The notes under the pieces are model-generated. The model was not told the origin of the DNA. It did not search any database and saw only the letters and a list, made by a program, of their open reading frames with translations. From an uncultured Ruminococcus sp. (lineage in GTDB: Bacteria; Bacillota; Clostridia; Oscillospirales; Ruminococcaceae): 12,107 bases of DNA. This document shows positions 8,130 through 12,107 of the stretch, in pieces. Position 1 is the first letter of the stretch; each line of letters opens with the position of its first letter. A program made the position numbers and the translations under genes. The stretch is from positions 1 through 12,107 of the forward strand of contig CAMNFW010000045.1 in the NCBI GenBank assembly GCA_946537565.1. The letters are read 5' to 3'.

Positions 8130-9074
8130 ATGAGCAATACAAATTATGCCAGTGCAGTAGCAGCTGTAAAGGCGATGGAGAGCAGTCTGCTCACACAGAG
8201 TGAGCTTGAACAGCTGATAAACACCTCATCAGCCCAGGAGCGTGCAAATTTAATATCATCGAAGCGAGGAACGGGAAATGAAACCTTAGACCTTGAAGCA
8301 GCATGGGAGACTGTACACAGCTATGCACCGGAGAGCCGGGAGCTGGAGATACTTTTGTACAGGAATGATTTTCACAATCTAAAGGCAGCACTGAAAGCGA
8401 TGGTTGCAGACCGTGATCCTGAGAGATATTATATAAAGCCGACAAATATAGATCTTCCGGAGTTTACGAAGCTTATCCGGGCAAAGGAATTTGATATGCT
8501 TCCTGATCATCTTAAGGAGACAGCAGCAGAGGCATATGAGCTGCTGACGAGAACACTTGACGGGCAGCTTGCAGATTCAATGATAGATACTGCGTCTCTT
8601 GCGGCAATGCAGAAGTCTGCGGCGGAATTCGGCGGAGATTTTATGAAGAGATATGCAGATCTGATGACGGTATGTGCAGATATCAAAACTGCATACAGAT
8701 GCAGCAAAATGAACAAGCCGAGGCAGTTTCTTGAGACAGCGGTCTGCGGCTGCGGAGAAATGGATAAGGAATCCATGATAAGAGCAGCACTGGGCGGCAC
8801 TGAGAGTTTTCTCAGTTATCTTGAGACCACAGCATACAGTGAAGCTGGAAAGCTATTGTCAGAATCGGCGGCGAAGTTTGAGAAGTGGAGTGATGACAGA
8901 GTCATGGAGCTGGCAGAGACAGCAAGGCTCCAGGCGTTTGGCTCTGATCCGCTGGCAGCATATTATATAGCAGTAGAAGCCGAGCAGAAAAATCTCAGGA
9001 TAATAAATATCTGCAAAGAATCCGGAGCTGACAGTGAGACAATAACGGAAAGGATGAGAAAGCTATATGTCTGA
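8130..9074 (+). CDS. ntpC: V-type ATPase subunit C (rotor-ring adaptor, d-subunit homologue)
   Basis: A 314-aa, mostly helical soluble protein of the AC39/d family that sits as a cup on the K ring and connects it to the central shaft (D and F). Recognisable features are the N-terminal YASAVAAVKAMESSLLTQSE and the region YRNDFHNLKAALKA, typical of this family, and the C-terminal DPLAAYYIAVEAEQKNLRII. The family is normally 320-350 aa, so this is slightly short. I chose ATG 8130 with AGGTGA 5 nt upstream; a GTG at 8121 (three codons longer) directly abuts the ntpE stop but has no ribosome binding site. The stop overlaps the next gene by 8 nt. Confidence 0.93.
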   Translation: MSNTNYASAVAAVKAMESSLLTQSELEQLINTSSAQERANLISSKRGTGNETLDLEAAWETVHSYAPESRELEILLYRNDFHNLKAALKAMVADRDPERYYIKPTNIDLPEFTKLIRAKEFDMLPDHLKETAAEAYELLTRTLDGQLADSMIDTASLAAMQKSAAEFGGDFMKRYADLMTVCADIKTAYRCSKMNKPRQFLETAVCGCGEMDKESMIRAALGGTESFLSYLETTAYSEAGKLLSESAAKFEKWSDDRVMELAETARLQAFGSDPLAAYYIAVEAEQKNLRIINICKESGADSETITERMRKLYV

Positions 9075-9387
9075 GATGTATAAAGCAGCTGTAATAGGAG
9101 ATACAGCAAGTGTATCAGGTTTTGCAGCACTGGGACTTTCCGTATTTTGCGAGACAGAGGCTGACCGGATCTCAAAGCTTATAAAAAGACTTGCAGCCAA
9201 TGAATTTGCGGTGATATATATAACTGAGCCGGCAGCAGCACTGGCGGCGGAAACGATAAATAAATACAGGAGCAGCAGACTTCCTTCGATAGTGCTGATA
9301 CCGGCAATAGAGAATAATACTGGTGACGGCATGAAGGCACTGCATGAGACAGTGGAGAAGGCAGTTGGCTCTGATATACTAAATTAA
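9067..9387 (+). CDS. ntpG: V-type ATPase subunit F (central shaft)
   Basis: A 106-aa Rossmann-like protein that binds subunit D to form the central rotor shaft inside the A3B3 head. The family signature [20 protein letters not shown] is at 8-27. [12 protein letters not shown] (46-57) and [11 protein letters not shown] (70-80) are the following strands. Length is typical (about 100-110). ATG 9067 overlaps the ntpC stop by 8 nt, so translation is likely coupled; its own ribosome binding site is weak (AAGGA about 12 nt away). In E. hirae nomenclature the gene at this place, between C and A, is ntpG, although the protein is the F-type subunit of other V/A-ATPases. Confidence 0.95.
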   Translation: MSEMYKAAVIGDTASVSGFAALGLSVFCETEADRISKLIKRLAANEFAVIYITEPAAALAAETINKYRSSRLPSIVLIPAIENNTGDGMKALHETVEKAVGSDILN

Positions 9388-9390
9388 GAT

Positions 9391-9406
9391 AGGAGCGGCG
9401 ATTTTG
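9391..9406 (+). promoter_or_regulatory. Ribosome binding site selecting a TTG start for ntpA
   Basis: AGGAG at 9391-9395 is followed by an 8-nt spacer and TTG at 9404-9406. No in-frame ATG exists before the conserved [11 protein letters not shown] segment, so the catalytic subunit seems to begin at TTG. That would lower its translation rate relative to its neighbours. Confidence 0.8.
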
Positions 9407-11173
9407 AGCAGTATAGGAAATATTGTAAAAATATCCGGTCCTCTGGTAGTAGCAGAGGGCATGAGAGACGCCAATATGTTTGACGTAGTTCGTGTAAGTG
9501 AGAAGCGTCTTATCGGAGAGATAATAGAGATGCACGGTGACCGTGCGTCGGTACAGGTATATGAAGAGACCTCAGGACTTGGCACAGGAGAGGCAGTAGA
9601 ATCCACAGGAGAGCCTATGAGTGCAGAGCTGGGACCGGGACTTATCGGAAGCATATATGACGGAATACAGCGTCCGCTTGATGATATAAGAAAGGTATGC
9701 GGAAACAATCTGGCAAGAGGAGTAGAAGTTCCATCGCTGAAGCGTGACAGGAAATGGAAGTTCACTCCCAGTGTTAAGCCGGGAGATAAGCTGACCGGGG
9801 GCGATGTGATAGGAACGGTTCCGGAGACGGATATAGTCTTACATAAAATAATGGTGCCCAACGGTGTCAGCGGAACGGTAAAAGTTATCAAAGAAGGCGA
9901 ATTTTCAGTAGATGAAACTGTATGCGTACTGGAGACAGAAAAGGGTGAGAAGGAGCTTACTCTTATGCAGAAATGGCCAGTCCGCCGGGGCAGACCCTAC
10001 AAGAAAAAGCTTTCGCCGGATATGCCGCTTGTAACAGGACAGCGAGTAGTAGACTGTCTTTTCCCGATAGCAAAGGGAGGAGTTGCAGCGATCCCCGGAC
10101 CATTCGGAAGCGGAAAAACTGTAACACAGCATCAGCTGGCAAAGTGGGCAGATGCAGATATAATTGTCTATATTGGCTGCGGAGAGCGTGGCAATGAGAT
10201 GACAGATGTACTTAATGAATTTCCTGAGCTGATAGATCCCAACACAGGAAAGTCACTTATGGAGCGTACAGTCCTCATAGCAAACACATCTGATATGCCG
10301 GTTGCAGCCCGTGAAGCCTCGGTATATACAGGAATAACTATAGCTGAGTATTACAGGGATATGGGATATTCTGTAGCACTGATGGCAGATTCGACCTCAC
10401 GATGGGCAGAAGCGCTTCGTGAGATGTCGGGAAGACTTGAAGAGATGCCGGGAGACGAAGGATATCCGGCATATCTTGGAAGCAGACTTGCCCAGTTTTA
10501 TGAGCGGGCAGGAAGGGTGATCTCCAACGGTACCGAAGGAAGAGAGGGAGCGTTATCTGTTATCGGAGCGGTGTCACCTCCTGGCGGAGATATATCGGAA
10601 CCGGTATCACAGGCAACACTTCGTATCGTAAAGGTATTCTGGGGACTTGATGCAAACCTTGCCTATCAGCGTCATTTTCCGGCGATAAACTGGCTGACCA
10701 GCTATTCACTTTATGCAGATTCTCTTGAAGAATGGTACAACAACAACGTATCAAAGGACTGGATGAGATCAAGAGCGAGATTTATGGAGATACTTCATGA
10801 CGAAGCAGAGCTTAAGGAAATAGTAAAGCTTATAGGAATGGACGCATTGTCAGCGAATGACAGATTGAAAATGGAGACAGCCCGTTCGATACGAGAAGAT
10901 TTTCTGCATCAGCTGGCATTTCATGAGATAGACACATACACAAGCCTTAAGAAGCAGCTGTACATGATGAAGCTTATCCTCAATTTCAACGATGAGGCAG
11001 CAGAGGTCATAGCAAAGGGCGCAGATATTGAAGCAGTAGCAGGGCTTGCAGTCCGAGAAAAAATCGGACGATTCAAGTATATTGAAGAGAAGAATACAGA
11101 CGCAGAATTTGAGAAGCTTTCAATGGAGATATCCTCTGAGCTGAACTCACTGCTGGACAAGGAGGAAGTCTGA
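9404..11173 (+). CDS. ntpA: V-type ATPase catalytic subunit A
   Basis: The nucleotide-hydrolysing subunit; three copies alternate with B in the head. At 589 aa it has the normal length. Walker A is GPFGSGKT (232-239) with K238 and T239, then GCGERG with E261 and R262. The Walker B region is [20 protein letters not shown] (322-341), SPPGGD is at 391-396, and F425 is in HFPAINW. These numbers coincide exactly with the nucleotide-site residues of E. hirae NtpA. The N-terminal barrel begins [17 protein letters not shown], and the extra domain typical of A subunits (about 115-185) is present, which separates it from F-ATPase beta. It starts at TTG with AGGAG 8 nt upstream. Its stop overlaps ntpB by one base (TGATG). 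The direction in the cell, ATP-driven Na+ export or ATP synthesis, cannot be read from sequence. Confidence 0.98.
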   Translation: MSSIGNIVKISGPLVVAEGMRDANMFDVVRVSEKRLIGEIIEMHGDRASVQVYEETSGLGTGEAVESTGEPMSAELGPGLIGSIYDGIQRPLDDIRKVCGNNLARGVEVPSLKRDRKWKFTPSVKPGDKLTGGDVIGTVPETDIVLHKIMVPNGVSGTVKVIKEGEFSVDETVCVLETEKGEKELTLMQKWPVRRGRPYKKKLSPDMPLVTGQRVVDCLFPIAKGGVAAIPGPFGSGKTVTQHQLAKWADADIIVYIGCGERGNEMTDVLNEFPELIDPNTGKSLMERTVLIANTSDMPVAAREASVYTGITIAEYYRDMGYSVALMADSTSRWAEALREMSGRLEEMPGDEGYPAYLGSRLAQFYERAGRVISNGTEGREGALSVIGAVSPPGGDISEPVSQATLRIVKVFWGLDANLAYQRHFPAINWLTSYSLYADSLEEWYNNNVSKDWMRSRARFMEILHDEAELKEIVKLIGMDALSANDRLKMETARSIREDFLHQLAFHEIDTYTSLKKQLYMMKLILNFNDEAAEVIAKGADIEAVAGLAVREKIGRFKYIEEKNTDAEFEKLSMEISSELNSLLDKEEV

Positions 11174-12107
11174 TGCCAAGAGAATACAGAACGATCGAAG
11201 AGGCAGCCGGACCGCTGCTGCTTGTAAAGGACGTAGAGAATGTCACATACGGTGAGCTGGCAGAGATAAGGCTGTCCAACGGAGAGAAGCGCCGGTGCCG
11301 TGTGCTGGAAATAGACGGCAGCAATGCACTGGTGCAGCTGTTTGAAAATGCAGCAGGAATAAATCTTAAAGACAGTGCAGTAGTATTTTCAGGTCACCAG
11401 ATGGAGCTGGGCGTATCTGAGGATATGCTGGGAAGGGTATTTGACGGACTTGGCAGACCTATTGACGAGGGACCTGAGATCATACCGGACAAGAGAATGG
11501 ACGTAAACGGACTGCCCATGAATCCGGTAGCGAGAAAATATCCACAGGAGTTTATCCAGACTGGTGTTTCAGCAATTGACGGACTGAACACACTTGTAAG
11601 AGGACAGAAGCTGCCGATATTCTCAGCCAGCGGACTGCCGCACGCACAGTTTGCAGCGCAGATAGCACGTCAGGCGAGGGTGCTTGGTGATAACGAACAG
11701 TTTGCGGTAGTATTTGCAGCAATGGGAATAACCTTTGAAGAATCGGAATACTTTGTACAGAGTTTCCGTTCGACAGGAGCGCTGGACAGAACGGTTCTTT
11801 TTATAAATCTTGCCAATGACTCAGCGATCGAGCGGCTTGCCACACCAAAAATGGCACTGACGGCAGCAGAATATCTGGCATTTGAAAAAGGGATGCACGT
11901 TCTTGTAATACTGACTGATATCACGAACTATGCAGATGCACTTCGTGAAGTATCCGCAGCCCGAAAGGAAGTACCTGGACGAAGAGGGTATCCTGGATAT
12001 ATGTATACAGACCTGGCATCATTGTATGAGCGTGCAGGCCGTCAGGACGGAAAGGACGGAAGCATCACGATGATACCGATCCTGACGATGCCGGAGGATG
12101 ATAAAAC
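11173..12107 (+). CDS. ntpB: V-type ATPase subunit B, 3' end beyond window
   Basis: The non-catalytic head subunit; 311 codons are visible of about 460 expected. It starts [20 protein letters not shown] at the ATG overlapping the ntpA stop, with a full AAGGAGG 7 nt upstream. The P-loop position reads [18 protein letters not shown] (151-168), the degenerate form normal for B, confirming a regulatory rather than catalytic role. [13 protein letters not shown] (86-98) and [21 protein letters not shown] (248-268) are family blocks. The arginine finger supplied to the A-subunit site lies beyond the right edge and cannot be checked. The reading frame is open to the last base (ending MPEDDK plus two bases). 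The D-subunit gene is expected next. Confidence 0.97.
   Translation, partial: MPREYRTIEEAAGPLLLVKDVENVTYGELAEIRLSNGEKRRCRVLEIDGSNALVQLFENAAGINLKDSAVVFSGHQMELGVSEDMLGRVFDGLGRPIDEGPEIIPDKRMDVNGLPMNPVARKYPQEFIQTGVSAIDGLNTLVRGQKLPIFSASGLPHAQFAAQIARQARVLGDNEQFAVVFAAMGITFEESEYFVQSFRSTGALDRTVLFINLANDSAIERLATPKMALTAAEYLAFEKGMHVLVILTDITNYADALREVSAARKEVPGRRGYPGYMYTDLASLYERAGRQDGKDGSITMIPILTMPEDDK

Noticed and set aside
8121..8132. GTG start for ntpC at 8121
   Set aside because: No ribosome binding site precedes it, while ATG 8130 has AGGTGA 5 nt upstream and fits the family N terminus.

Overview
The window looks like chromosome from a Gram-positive clostridial bacterium, probably of the Ruminococcus/Oscillospiraceae type (inference). 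The reasons are strong AGGAGG-type ribosome binding sites on nearly every gene, near-perfect sigma-A promoters, an Enterococcus-style Na+ V-ATPase operon, and an AzgA-type purine permease beside hpt. No mobile element, CRISPR array, tRNA or rRNA was seen.

Left edge, minus strand (1-646). The first 156 codons of a MacB/LolD-type ABC transporter ATPase run off the left edge. Its own promoter (529-557) carries a perfect 17-bp palindrome at the predicted transcription start (506-522). An intrinsic terminator at 621-646 separates it from the operon upstream.

Minus-strand metabolic operon (664-4372). A consensus promoter at 4344-4372 drives four tightly packed genes: a PheB/UPF0735-type ACT-domain protein, homoserine dehydrogenase (hom), hypoxanthine-guanine phosphoribosyltransferase (hpt) and an NCS2/AzgA purine permease (pbuG-like). 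Spacings are 18, 33 and 2 nt. The operon joins the branch point of Thr/Met synthesis to purine uptake and salvage. Hom has an atypical, apparently reduced C-terminal regulatory tail, and a free-standing ACT protein is encoded immediately upstream.

Divergent control region (4281-4733). It holds the minus-strand promoter and a leader hairpin. On the plus strand it holds two perfect TTGACA-17-TATAAT promoters with extended -10 elements. The first is followed at once by a compact structured segment ending in an intrinsic terminator (about 4563-4622), a candidate small RNA or attenuator. The second has a 7+7-bp palindrome at its predicted start.

Plus-strand V-ATPase operon (4734-12107, running off the right edge). 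The order is G/H coil subunit, I, K, E, C, F, A, B, the same as Enterococcus hirae ntpFIKECGAB. Genes are nearly contiguous or overlap. The catalytic A subunit keeps K238, E261, R262 and F425 (E. hirae numbering). The K rotor subunit keeps all five Na+-coordinating positions (L55, T58, Q59, Q110, E139), so the enzyme is predicted to move Na+. B is cut at codon 311, and D is expected just beyond the window.
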